Source of the DNA: Amycolatopsis palatopharyngis
GTDB lineage: Bacteria; Actinomycetota; Actinomycetes; Mycobacteriales; Pseudonocardiaceae
Reading direction: 5' to 3'
NCBI RefSeq assembly: GCF_003385185.1
Contig: NZ_PQHZ01000004.1
Coordinates: 62,001 to 126,000, forward strand
DNA length: 64,000 nucleotides
The translations under genes were made by a program, and so were the position numbers. Positions 21,445-30,779 of the stretch are shown piece after piece (the first letter of the stretch is position 1; each line of letters opens with the position of its first letter). The notes below the pieces were generated by a model, which was not told the origin of the DNA, did no database searches, and saw only the letters and a program-made list of their open reading frames with translations.

Positions 21445-22587
21445 TCACCGGCCTCTCGGAAGGCCGAGCAATCGCTCGGCCACGGTATTGCGCTGGATCT
21501 GGTCGGTGCCGCCGTAGATCGGTCCGGCGAGCGCGAACAGCCACCTCTGTGGCCATCCGGTTCCGTCCCGCAGTTCGGCATCGGGCCCCAGCAGGTCCAG
21601 CGCCGTCTCGGAGATGTCGAGGTCCAGTTTGGACCAGAACAGTTTGTTCACACTCGACTCCGGTCCGAGCTGCCCGCCATCGGCGAGTCGCGTGACGGTG
21701 GCGAAGGTGTAGAGCTGGTAGGCGCGGGCACCGATCCATGCGTCGGCCACCCGCTGGGCCAACGCGGTGTCCGCCGGATCACCGAGTTCTCGCCACAGCT
21801 GTGCCAGCCGGGCGGCCGCGGCCAGGAACCGGCCCGGACTGCGTAGCGACAGCCCCCGCTCGTTGTTCGCGGTGGTCATCGCGATCCGCCAGCCGTTGTC
21901 CGGCTCGCCGATCACGTCCTCGTCGGGTACGAACACGTCGTCGAGGAAGATCTCGGCGAACCCGGGTTCACCGTCGAGTTGGCCGATCGGGCGTACCCGG
22001 ACGCCTTCTGCCCGCAGGTCGAACATCAGGTAGGTGAGTCCGTGGTGCCGAACGCTTGCCGGATCACTGCGGAACAGACCGAACGCCCTGTCGGCGAACG
22101 CGGCCCGTGAGCTCCAGGTCTTCTGTCCACTCAGCAGCCAGCCACCATCGGTACGCCGTGCCGTACTACGCATCGCGGCGATGTCACTTCCGGCGTCCGG
22201 TTCGGACCAAGCCTGCGCCCACACCTGCTCGCCGCGCGCCATCGGCGGGAGAACGCGCGCGAGCTGCTCACCGGTCCCGTGGGAGAACAGGGTGGGAGCC
22301 AGCATGAAGATCCCGTTCTGCCCGACGCGGTCCGGTGCCCCCGCGGCGTAGTACTCCTCCTCGAACAACACCCACTCCAGCAGGGACGAATCGCGGCCAC
22401 CGTACTCGGCGGGCCAGGAGACAGCCGATAACCGGGCCTCGGCCAGTTTTGCCTCCCACTCACGGTGCAGCGCGAACCCCTTCGCGGTGTCGAAGGACGG
22501 CAGTGGGTGTTCGGGAACGTGCGCGGAGAGCCATTTCCGTACCTCGTCGCGAAAGGCAGTGGCGCGCTCGTCGAGATCGAGATCCAT
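21445..22587 (-). CDS. fadE31: Acyl-CoA dehydrogenase, FadE31-like
   Basis: 380-residue full-length ACAD with WSEPDAGSDIAAMRSTARR (about 147-165) and the C-terminal IYGGTDQIQRNTVAERLLGL. Likely partner of the next, shorter FadE32-like protein. Three bases separate it from the upstream echA gene. KstR2-type operon for C/D-ring degradation. Confidence 0.8.
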   Translation of the reverse strand: MDLDLDERATAFRDEVRKWLSAHVPEHPLPSFDTAKGFALHREWEAKLAEARLSAVSWPAEYGGRDSSLLEWVLFEEEYYAAGAPDRVGQNGIFMLAPTLFSHGTGEQLARVLPPMARGEQVWAQAWSEPDAGSDIAAMRSTARRTDGGWLLSGQKTWSSRAAFADRAFGLFRSDPASVRHHGLTYLMFDLRAEGVRVRPIGQLDGEPGFAEIFLDDVFVPDEDVIGEPDNGWRIAMTTANNERGLSLRSPGRFLAAAARLAQLWRELGDPADTALAQRVADAWIGARAYQLYTFATVTRLADGGQLGPESSVNKLFWSKLDLDISETALDLLGPDAELRDGTGWPQRWLFALAGPIYGGTDQIQRNTVAERLLGLPRGR

Positions 22588-22590
22588 GTG

Positions 22591-23463
22591 TCAGCTCCCC
22601 GGCCGGTTGGCGTCCCGCATGGACCGTGCGTCCTGCCCGCCGAGCGAGTCGCCGCCGGAGAGTTCGGCGTTGTGCGCGTGGGCGAAGTGGTGCAGCCCGA
22701 AGACGGAGTCCATTCCGCTGCGCATACCCATCAGGTCTTCGGCCTGGTTGACCGCTTTCTTGGCCAGAGCCAGCCCGAAGGAGGGCATCCCGGCGATGGT
22801 GTCGGCCAGCGCGAGCGTGCGCTCGGTGAGTTCGGCCCTCGGGACCACGCGGTTGAGCATGCCCCACTGCTGCGCCTGTGCCGCGGTGAAGCGTTCACCG
22901 GTGAAGAGCACCTCCTTGGCCGCTCGGGGCCCGAGCATCCACGGGTGCGCGAAGTACTCCACGCCGGGAATGCCCATCCGCACCACCGGGTCGGCGAAGA
23001 AGGCGTCTTCGGATGCGACGATCAGGTCGCACACCCACGCCAGCATCAGGGCTCCCGCGATGCAGGCGCCTTGTACGCTGGCGATCATCGGCTTCGGAAT
23101 CTCCCGCCAGCGCCTGCACATCCCCAGGTACACTTCGGACTCCCGGGCGAAGCGCTGGTCGCCGCCCGCGCGGCCGACGTGGTCCCACCACAGGACCGCC
23201 TTGCGATCGAAGGAAACGTCCACGTCACGCCCAGGCGTGCCGATATCGTGGCCGGCGGAGAAGTGTTTGCCCGCTCCGGCGAGCACGATGACCTTGACCT
23301 CCTCGTCCTCGACGGCCCTGGTGAAGGCCGCGTCGAGGGCGTAGGTCATCGCGGAGTTCTGTGCGTTGCGATACTCGGGCCGGTTCATCGTCACCACCGC
23401 GACCGCCCCGCGCCGCTCGTACAGCACGATGTCCCCGGTCGCGGTTTCCGCCTCAGCGGTCAT
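22591..23463 (-). CDS. Crotonase-family protein in the fadD3 operon, catalytic Glu residues replaced
   Basis: 290 residues, crotonase fold: oxyanion-hole element HFSAGHDI (about 68-75) and ACIAGALMLAWVCDLIVASE (about 127-146). The two Glu of classical enoyl-CoA hydratases are not there: the first position is Met in GALMLAWVCD and the second Val in FADPVVRMGIPG. So simple hydratase activity is doubtful; a hydrolase, isomerase or lyase of the superfamily is possible. ATGA overlap with fadD3 and three bases to fadE31 place it firmly in the HIP operon, where M. tuberculosis has no such gene between fadD3 and fadE31. Confidence 0.8.
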   Translation of the reverse strand: MTAEAETATGDIVLYERRGAVAVVTMNRPEYRNAQNSAMTYALDAAFTRAVEDEEVKVIVLAGAGKHFSAGHDIGTPGRDVDVSFDRKAVLWWDHVGRAGGDQRFARESEVYLGMCRRWREIPKPMIASVQGACIAGALMLAWVCDLIVASEDAFFADPVVRMGIPGVEYFAHPWMLGPRAAKEVLFTGERFTAAQAQQWGMLNRVVPRAELTERTLALADTIAGMPSFGLALAKKAVNQAEDLMGMRSGMDSVFGLHHFAHAHNAELSGGDSLGGQDARSMRDANRPGS

Positions 23464-25025
23464 GCCTGCTCCTCTTCGTCTCGTAACCAGCCGTCTCGTA
23501 ACACGCGTTTGAGCACCTTTCCGGACGGGTTGCGCGGCAACAGGTCGCGGAACTCGACGTGTCGCGGGACCTTGTAGTTGGCCAGCGTGGCCCTGCAGTG
23601 CTCGATGATGTCCGAAGCGGACAGACCCGCTCCCGTCCTGGGAACGACGAATGCCTTGCCCACCTCGCCCATCCGGACGTCAGGCACCCCGATCACCGCG
23701 GAATCGGCGACTCCGTCCAGCCGGGCGAGGGCCTGCTCCACCTCCGCCGGGTACACGTTGAAGCCACCACAGATGTACATGTCCTTGATGCGGTCGGTGA
23801 TGCTCAGATAGCCCCGCTCGTCGAGCTTGCCCACGTCGCCGGTGTGCAGCCACCCCTCGGTATCGATCGCCTCCGCGGTCGCTTCGGGATCGTCGAGGTA
23901 GCCGAGCATCATGTTGGGCCCGCGCAGCAGGATCTCCCCGCTGTCCTCGGCCGTTCGGACCTCGAAGCCCGAGGCGGCCCTGCCGCAGGTGCGCGCGATC
24001 GTCTCGGCATCGTCATCGGGGCGGCACATCGTCGCGACCACCGCCTCTGTGAGCCCGTATGCCGTCAGCACGGTGTCGAAGCTCAGTTCGGCCCGCATCC
24101 GTTCCACCAGAGCCACCGCGACGGTCGCCGCTCCGGTGACCGCGAGGCGCAGGCTCGACAGGTCGTGTTCGCGCAGGGCGGGCGAGTCGAGCATCGTCTG
24201 GTAGATCGTGGGGGCACCGGGTAGCACGGTGATCCGCTCGGCGGTGACGACGCGCATCGTGGTGTCGGCGTCGAAGGTGCGCTGTGGCAGGAGGGTGCAT
24301 CCGCTCAGCAGGGCGGCGAGTATTCCGGCCTTGTAGCCGAAGCTGTGGAAGAACGGATTGATCACCAGGTACCGGTCCGCCGGTGTGAGTTGTCCGCGGT
24401 CCGCCCATGCCCGTGCGACGCCGAGCGACTGGCGATGTGCGCTCATCGCCCCCTTGCTGCGACCCGTGGTGCCGGAGGTGAAGAGGATGTCGCTGACGTC
24501 GTCGGGGCCGACGGCCTCGGCCCTGGCGTCGGCGGCCGGTGACACCGGGGTGTTCTCGACGGCCGACCAGTCGGCCACCCCTGCCTGTGGTGCGGGGGTG
24601 CCCTCGACGGGGACTCGCAGGATCAGGCGCAACGGGCCGAGCCCGGCGGCACGGATGTCGGCGAGCCGGTCGGTCCCGAGAAACGGGCCCGCGATGACCA
24701 GTGCGGCCGCATCGCTGCGCTCCACGATGTCGAGCATCTCCGGGCCGGTGAACCGGGTGTTGACCGGAACCAGGGTCGCGCCGCAGTACAGGACCCCGAG
24801 GGCGGCGACCACCCAGTGATGGGTGTTGGGGGAGCAGATCGCCACGCGATCCCCGGACCGGATCCCGTTGTCGACGAAGAGACTCGCGCACTGGCGCACC
24901 TGCCGGAGCAGTTCGCCATACGTCAGTCGTACGGGCCCTTCGACAACGGCCTCCCGGTCCGCGAACCGGCTCGCCGCGTCGACGAGCGCTGCCGGAATGG
25001 TCACCGGTCCGGATCGCGCCATCAC
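23460..25025 (-). CDS. fadD3: HIP-CoA ligase FadD3
   Basis: 521 residues, adenylate-forming acyl-CoA synthetase: P-loop ILFTSGTTGRSKGAM (about 185-199) and C-terminal DRIKDMYICGGFNVYPAEVE. FadD3 activates the C/D-ring propionate (HIP) for beta-oxidation. GTG at 25025 has GGAGG 8 bases upstream; the adjacent ATG at 25022 is an alternative. First gene of the minus-strand operon, opposite fadE30, with a KstR2 operator between them. Confidence 0.87.
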   Translation of the reverse strand: MMARSGPVTIPAALVDAASRFADREAVVEGPVRLTYGELLRQVRQCASLFVDNGIRSGDRVAICSPNTHHWVVAALGVLYCGATLVPVNTRFTGPEMLDIVERSDAAALVIAGPFLGTDRLADIRAAGLGPLRLILRVPVEGTPAPQAGVADWSAVENTPVSPAADARAEAVGPDDVSDILFTSGTTGRSKGAMSAHRQSLGVARAWADRGQLTPADRYLVINPFFHSFGYKAGILAALLSGCTLLPQRTFDADTTMRVVTAERITVLPGAPTIYQTMLDSPALREHDLSSLRLAVTGAATVAVALVERMRAELSFDTVLTAYGLTEAVVATMCRPDDDAETIARTCGRAASGFEVRTAEDSGEILLRGPNMMLGYLDDPEATAEAIDTEGWLHTGDVGKLDERGYLSITDRIKDMYICGGFNVYPAEVEQALARLDGVADSAVIGVPDVRMGEVGKAFVVPRTGAGLSASDIIEHCRATLANYKVPRHVEFRDLLPRNPSGKVLKRVLRDGWLRDEEEQA

Positions 25026-25043
25026 CGCAAAAGCCTCCTACCT

Positions 25044-25057
25044 AGCAAGTGCTTGGT
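25044..25057. promoter_or_regulatory. KstR2 operator between fadD3 and fadE30
   Basis: AGCAAGTGCTTGGT fits the KstR2 consensus AnCAAGnnCTTGnT at all fixed positions and sits in a wider palindrome CTAGCAAG/CTTGGTAG (25042-25059). It is 18 bases before the fadD3 start and 59 bases before fadE30. Confidence 0.9.
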
Positions 25058-25116
25058 AGGGTAGCCTACGCGGAAAGACGATTGAAGGAAAGACAGTCCG
25101 ACCGGCAGGAGACACG

Positions 25117-26268
25117 GTGCACGTCGATGACTTCCGGCGCGAGATACGGGACTGGCTGGAACACAACCTCACCGGTCAGTTCGCCGGTCTGCGGGGCCTC
25201 GGTGGGCCGGGCCGCGAACACGAGGCGTTCGAGCAGCGCGTGGCCTGGGAACGCCATGTCGCGGCCGCCGGGTGGAACTGTGTGGGCTGGCCCGTAGAGC
25301 ACGGCGGCCGGGGAGCGACGCTGGCCGAGCAGGTCGTTTTCCACGAGGAGTACGCGCGGGCGGATGCCCCGGCCAGGGTCAGTCATCTCGGCCAGGAACT
25401 GCTCGGCCCCACACTGATCGCCTTCGGCACGCCGGGACAGCAGCGTCGATTCCTTCCGGGTATCCGTTCGGTGACACAGTTGTGGTGCCAGGGCTATTCC
25501 GAGCCGGGCGCCGGTTCCGACCTCGCGGCGGTCGCGACCAAGGCGGAACCGGACGGTGACGAATGGGTGTTGCACGGGCAGAAGGTGTGGACCTCGCTGG
25601 CACACGTCGCCGATTGGTGCTTCGTCCTGGCCCGCACCGAGCCGGGTTCGCGGCGCCATCACGGCCTTTCCTACCTACTGGTGCCGATGCGGCAGCCAGG
25701 GGTTCAGGTGCGCCCGATCCGGCAACTCACCGGCACCTCGGAGTTCAACGAGGTGTTCTTCGACGGTGCGAGGACGGCCGGTGACCTGGTGGTCGGCGCG
25801 CCGGGTGAGGGCTGGCGGGTGGCCATGGGCACGCTCGCCTTCGAGCGGGGTGTCGCGACACTCGGTCAGCAGGTCGGCTTCCGCAGGGAACTGCGAGCAC
25901 TGACCGACCTGGCGAACAGCAACGGCGCGGCCGCCGATCCCGCGATCGCCGAGCGTCTCGCCGAGGCGTGGATGGGGCTCGAGGTGCTGCGGGCGCACGC
26001 GTTGCGCACACTCGGCGACCCGTCCGCGAGTGCCGCGTCCGTATCGAAGCTGCTCTGGGCGAACTGGCACCGCTCGCTCGGGGAACTGGCGATGCTGGTC
26101 CGCGGAGCGGGATCGCTGGTCACCTCGGGTGATCCGGACGACCTCGACGAATGGCAGCGGCTCTACCTGTTCACCAGGGCCGACACCATCTACGGCGGTT
26201 CGAACGAGATCCAGCGCAACATCATCGCCGAGCGAGTGCTCGGCCTGCCGAGGGAGGTACGCCCGTGA
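25117..26268 (+). CDS. fadE30: Acyl-CoA dehydrogenase FadE30
   Basis: 383 residues; YSEPGAGSDLAAVATKAEPD (about 128-147) and TIYGGSNEIQRNIIAERVLG near the C-terminus. FadE30 carries out the first dehydrogenation of HIP-CoA. GTG start with AGGAG 5 bases upstream. Divergent from fadD3 across a KstR2 operator; GTGA overlap with the following SDR, the same order as Rv3560c-Rv3559c. Confidence 0.87.
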   Translation: MHVDDFRREIRDWLEHNLTGQFAGLRGLGGPGREHEAFEQRVAWERHVAAAGWNCVGWPVEHGGRGATLAEQVVFHEEYARADAPARVSHLGQELLGPTLIAFGTPGQQRRFLPGIRSVTQLWCQGYSEPGAGSDLAAVATKAEPDGDEWVLHGQKVWTSLAHVADWCFVLARTEPGSRRHHGLSYLLVPMRQPGVQVRPIRQLTGTSEFNEVFFDGARTAGDLVVGAPGEGWRVAMGTLAFERGVATLGQQVGFRRELRALTDLANSNGAAADPAIAERLAEAWMGLEVLRAHALRTLGDPSASAASVSKLLWANWHRSLGELAMLVRGAGSLVTSGDPDDLDEWQRLYLFTRADTIYGGSNEIQRNIIAERVLGLPREVRP

Positions 26269-27050
26269 TCCCGATCCCGACCTACCCACAGGGGCGAGAC
26301 CTGCTGCGGGACAAGGTGGTCGTGGTGACCGCCGCCGCGGGCACGGGGATCGGTTCCGCCGTCGCCCAGCGGGCACTGGAGGAAGGGGCCGCTGTCGTCA
26401 TCAGCGACTGGCATGCCCGCAGGCTCGGCGAGAGGACCGCCGAACTGACCGGGCGATTCGGTTCCGGAGTCGTACACGAGATCGCCTGCGACGTCACCGA
26501 CGAGCTGCAGGTAAAAGCCCTGATCGACGGCGCGGTCGAGCGCTTCGGCCGGATCGACGTGCTGGTCAACAACGCCGGGCTCGGCGGGACCAGGTCCGTC
26601 TTGGAAATGACTGACGAGGAATGGTCGCGCGTACTGGACGTGACACTGACCGGCACCTTCCGGGTGAGCAGGGCGGCACTGCGCAGGTTCGTCGAGCAGG
26701 GCGGCGGGGGAGCGGTGGTGAACAACGCGTCGGTGATCGGCTGGCGGGCCCAGGAGGGGCAGGCGCACTACGCCGCGGCCAAGGCCGGGGTGATGGCACT
26801 GACCCGGAGCTGCGCCGCCGACGTGGCCGAGCACGGAATCCGGGTCAACGCCGTCGCGCCGAGCCTGGCGATGCACCCGTTCCTGGCGAAGGTCACGACC
26901 GACGAACTGCTCGCCGAACTGACCGCCCGCGAGGTGTCCGGGAGGGCGGCGCAGCCCTGGGAAGTGGCGAATGTGATCGTGTTCCTTGCCAGTGAGTACG
27001 CCTCGTACCTCACCGGCGAGGTCATATCGGTGAGCAGTCAGCACGCGTGA
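26265..27050 (+). CDS. SDR oxidoreductase of the HIP pathway (Rv3559c-like)
   Basis: 261 residues, SDR with TAAAGTGIGSAV (about 25-36), VLVNNAGLGG and catalytic YAAAKAG (Tyr-x3-Lys); Asp in ISDWHARR after beta-2 favours NAD(H). Start is the GTG overlapping the fadE30 stop. It lies between fadE30 and kstR2 as Rv3559c does in M. tuberculosis. The substrate, probably a hydroxyacyl-CoA of the C/D-ring fragment, is inferred from context. Confidence 0.83.
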   Translation: MIPIPTYPQGRDLLRDKVVVVTAAAGTGIGSAVAQRALEEGAAVVISDWHARRLGERTAELTGRFGSGVVHEIACDVTDELQVKALIDGAVERFGRIDVLVNNAGLGGTRSVLEMTDEEWSRVLDVTLTGTFRVSRAALRRFVEQGGGGAVVNNASVIGWRAQEGQAHYAAAKAGVMALTRSCAADVAEHGIRVNAVAPSLAMHPFLAKVTTDELLAELTAREVSGRAAQPWEVANVIVFLASEYASYLTGEVISVSSQHA

Positions 27051-27061
27051 GGGCGGATTCG

Positions 27062-27697
27062 ATGGATACACGTGAACGGCAGGCCCCGTCCGCAGGCTCC
27101 GGCAGGCGAGCCGAGTTGCTTGGTCTGGCGGCGCGGTTGTTCGCCGAGCGCGGGTTCGTCGTCACCACGGTTCGCGACATCGCCGAGGCCGCGGGGATCC
27201 TCTCCGGCAGCCTGTACCACCACTTCGACTCGAAGGAGTCGATGGCCGACGAGATCCTGCGGGGTTTCCTGGACGAGCTGTTCGACACCTACGCGGAAAT
27301 CGTCGCGGCCGGCCTAGGTCCACGCAAGACGCTCGAAGCCGTGGTGGTGGCCTCGTTCGAGTCGATCCACCGCAGGCCACACGAGGTGGCCATCTACCAG
27401 AACGAGGCCAAGCACCTGTCCCAGCTCGACCGGTTCGCCTATATCGCCCAGCGCAACGTGGAGTTCCGCGATCTGTGGAACAGGATTCTGGCCGAAGGCG
27501 TGGCCGAGGGGGCGTTTCGAGCGGACCTCGACATCGAACTGGTCTACCGGTTCATCCGCGACACCGTCTGGGTGGCGGTGCGCTGGTACAACCCCGGCGG
27601 CAACCTCTCGGCGGAGGACGTCGCCGAGCAGTACCTCGGGATCCTGCTCGACGGGATCGCCACCCGTCGCAGGCCCATCAAAAAGGCAAGACTCTAG
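27062..27697 (+). CDS. kstR2: TetR-family repressor KstR2
   Basis: 211 residues. Helix-turn-helix TTVRDIAEAAGILSGSLYHH followed by FDSKESM (about 35-61) is typical of KstR2, whose inducer is HIP-CoA. The ATG at 27062 has a GAGGG 8 bases upstream; a GTG at 27047 overlapping the SDR stop would give 216 residues. Its likely operator lies between fadD3 and fadE30, so it represses its own operon as well as fadD3. Followed after 31 bases by fadA6. Confidence 0.88.
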   Translation: MDTRERQAPSAGSGRRAELLGLAARLFAERGFVVTTVRDIAEAAGILSGSLYHHFDSKESMADEILRGFLDELFDTYAEIVAAGLGPRKTLEAVVVASFESIHRRPHEVAIYQNEAKHLSQLDRFAYIAQRNVEFRDLWNRILAEGVAEGAFRADLDIELVYRFIRDTVWVAVRWYNPGGNLSAEDVAEQYLGILLDGIATRRRPIKKARL

Positions 27698-27728
27698 CGG
27701 CACAACGACACCAGGGAGACGAGGGCGT

Positions 27729-28880
27729 ATGGCAGAGGCCTACATCATCGACGCGGTCCGGACGCCGGTCGGCCGCCGCGGAGGTGGCCTGAGCGGCGTG
27801 CACAGCGCCGACCTCGGTGCGCATGTGCTGCGTGCCGTCGTCGAGCGGTCCGGTGTGGACCCGGGGCTCGTGGACGACGTGATCCTCGGCTGCGTCGACA
27901 CCCTCGGTTCGCAGGCGGGCAACATCGCGCGCACCGCTTGGCTCGCCGCGGGACTGCCGGACCACGTTCCCGGGGTGACCGTGGACCGGCAGTGCGGGTC
28001 GAGTCAGCAGGCCGTGCATTTCGCCGCGCAGGCAGTGCTGTCCGGCACGATGGACGTGGTGGTCGCTGGCGGTGTGCAGAACATGACGCAGATCCCGATC
28101 AGCGCGGCGATGCTGTCCGGGCGGGAGTACGGATTCAGCGACCCGTTCTCCGGATCGAAGGGCTGGCAGGAACGCTACGGCACCGAGGAGGTGTCGCAGT
28201 TCCGCAGCGCGGAGATGATCGCCGAGCACTGGGACATCACCAGGCAGGCGATGGAGGAGTACGCCTACGCGAGCCATCGCAGGGCGCTCGCCGCCATGGA
28301 CTCCGGCCGCTTCGACCGCGAGATCGTCCCGTTCGGGGAGCTGACCGCGGACGAGTGCCCGCGTCGGGATACCAGCCTTGAGCGGATGGCGGGGTTGCCG
28401 CCGCTCACCGAGGGTTCGCGGCTGACCGCGGCCGTCGCCAGTCAGATCTGTGACGGTGCGAGTGCCGCACTGCTCGCCTCGGAGTCCTTTGTGGCCGAAC
28501 ACGGAATCACCCCGAGAGCCCGTGTGCACCATATCTCGGTTCGCGCGGCCGATCCGGTGTGGATGCTCACCGGGCCGATCCCGGCAACCGCGCACGCACT
28601 GCGCCGGACCGGACTCACGGTGGAGGACATCGACGTCTTCGAGGTGAACGAGGCGTTCGCGAGCGTGGTGCTGGCCTGGCTGGAGGAGACGGGGGCCGAT
28701 CCCGCGCGGGTGAACATCAACGGCGGCGGCATCGCGCTCGGACATCCGATCGGCGCGACCGGCACTAAGCTGTTCGCCACGCTCCTGCACGAGCTCGAAC
28801 GCGGCGGTGGGCGCTATGGCCTGCAGACCATGTGCGAGGGCGGCGGCACGGCGAACGTGACGATCATCGAACGGCTGTAG
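27729..28880 (+). CDS. fadA6: Thiolase FadA6
   Basis: 383-residue thiolase: nucleophile in TVDRQCGSSQQAVHF (Cys about 89), NEAFASV, GHPIGATG and second Cys in QTMCEGGG. FadA6 is the KstR2-regulon thiolase acting late in HIP degradation. Last gene of fadE30-SDR-kstR2-fadA6; converges with the next gene with only one base between stops. Confidence 0.88.
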   Translation: MAEAYIIDAVRTPVGRRGGGLSGVHSADLGAHVLRAVVERSGVDPGLVDDVILGCVDTLGSQAGNIARTAWLAAGLPDHVPGVTVDRQCGSSQQAVHFAAQAVLSGTMDVVVAGGVQNMTQIPISAAMLSGREYGFSDPFSGSKGWQERYGTEEVSQFRSAEMIAEHWDITRQAMEEYAYASHRRALAAMDSGRFDREIVPFGELTADECPRRDTSLERMAGLPPLTEGSRLTAAVASQICDGASAALLASESFVAEHGITPRARVHHISVRAADPVWMLTGPIPATAHALRRTGLTVEDIDVFEVNEAFASVVLAWLEETGADPARVNINGGGIALGHPIGATGTKLFATLLHELERGGGRYGLQTMCEGGGTANVTIIERL

Positions 28881-28881
28881 C

Positions 28882-29706
28882 TCACGGCGAGGTGCCGAGG
28901 CCGAAGACGCGGCGGGCGTTGCCTGCGAGAAACAGATCCCTGCGGGCCTCGTCCAGCTCAAGCGCGTCGAGGTCGCGCAGCGCCCTGGCCGGTTCGATCA
29001 TCGGAAAGTTGCTGCCGAACAGCACCTTGTGCGCTCCGTCGGTCCGTAGATACCGCACCAGTTCCGGCGGATAGCGCTTGCTGGTGTAGGCACTGGTGTC
29101 GATATGGACATTGGGATACTTGCGGGCCAGGGCGATCATTTCCTCGGTCCACGGATAACCAATGTGTCCGGCGACGATGACCAGCTCGGGGAACTCCAGC
29201 GCGACGTCGTCGAGGTATGGAATCGGCCGCCCGGTCTCCGAGCTACGCAGGGGACCGGTATGTCCGACCTGCGTGCAGAACGGCACGCCGAGTTCGACGC
29301 ATTCGGCGTAGAGCGGATAGTAGCGGCGGTCGTTGGGCGGCAGGCCCCACAGCCACGGCACCACCCGCAGGCCGACGAAACCCAGCTCTCGGACGGCGCG
29401 TCGCAGTTCGCGCACCGCGTCCATCGGCCGCCGCAGGTCGACCGCGGCGAGGCCGGAGAACCGGTCCGGTCGCGTGGCGATCCAGCCCGCGACCTCGTCG
29501 TTGCTGACGAGCGAACCTTCGGGCCCGTGCCAGGCGCTGAGCAGCCCGTGCCGGACGCCCGCGGCGTCCATCGCCGCGACGGTTCCCTCGATCGGTGGCT
29601 CCTGTTCGGGGATCTCCATGCCCGTCCAGCGACGCAGCGACTCCAGCATGTCGTGCCGGGCGAAACGCAGGGTCGGATGCTGCATCCACGCGTCGACGAT
29701 GTCCAT
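28882..29706 (-). CDS. Amidohydrolase_2 family protein with altered metal site
   Basis: 274 residues, TIM-barrel of the ACMSD-like amidohydrolase family. The N-terminal metal motif, normally D-x-H-x-H, reads VDAWMQHP; two further His are in QVGHTGPL and GHIGYPW; the last ligand, usually Asp in FGSDxP, is Asn in VLFGSNFPMI. These changes may be a subfamily trait. The ATG at 29706 fits the family N-terminus; an upstream ATG at 29745 would add 13 poorly fitting residues. It ends one base from fadA6 on the other strand. Substrate unknown; a link to the steroid pathway is not shown. Confidence 0.75.
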   Translation of the reverse strand: MDIVDAWMQHPTLRFARHDMLESLRRWTGMEIPEQEPPIEGTVAAMDAAGVRHGLLSAWHGPEGSLVSNDEVAGWIATRPDRFSGLAAVDLRRPMDAVRELRRAVRELGFVGLRVVPWLWGLPPNDRRYYPLYAECVELGVPFCTQVGHTGPLRSSETGRPIPYLDDVALEFPELVIVAGHIGYPWTEEMIALARKYPNVHIDTSAYTSKRYPPELVRYLRTDGAHKVLFGSNFPMIEPARALRDLDALELDEARRDLFLAGNARRVFGLGTSP

Positions 29707-29807
29707 TCCGGCAGCATGCCATACTCGTACTGGTGAGTAACCCATCGAATCACCGCCCGGTTACAGGTCGGCGAGCCGAAGTGTTTCCCGTTTCGCGTCC
29801 GGCCTGA

Positions 29808-30779
<972 letters not shown>

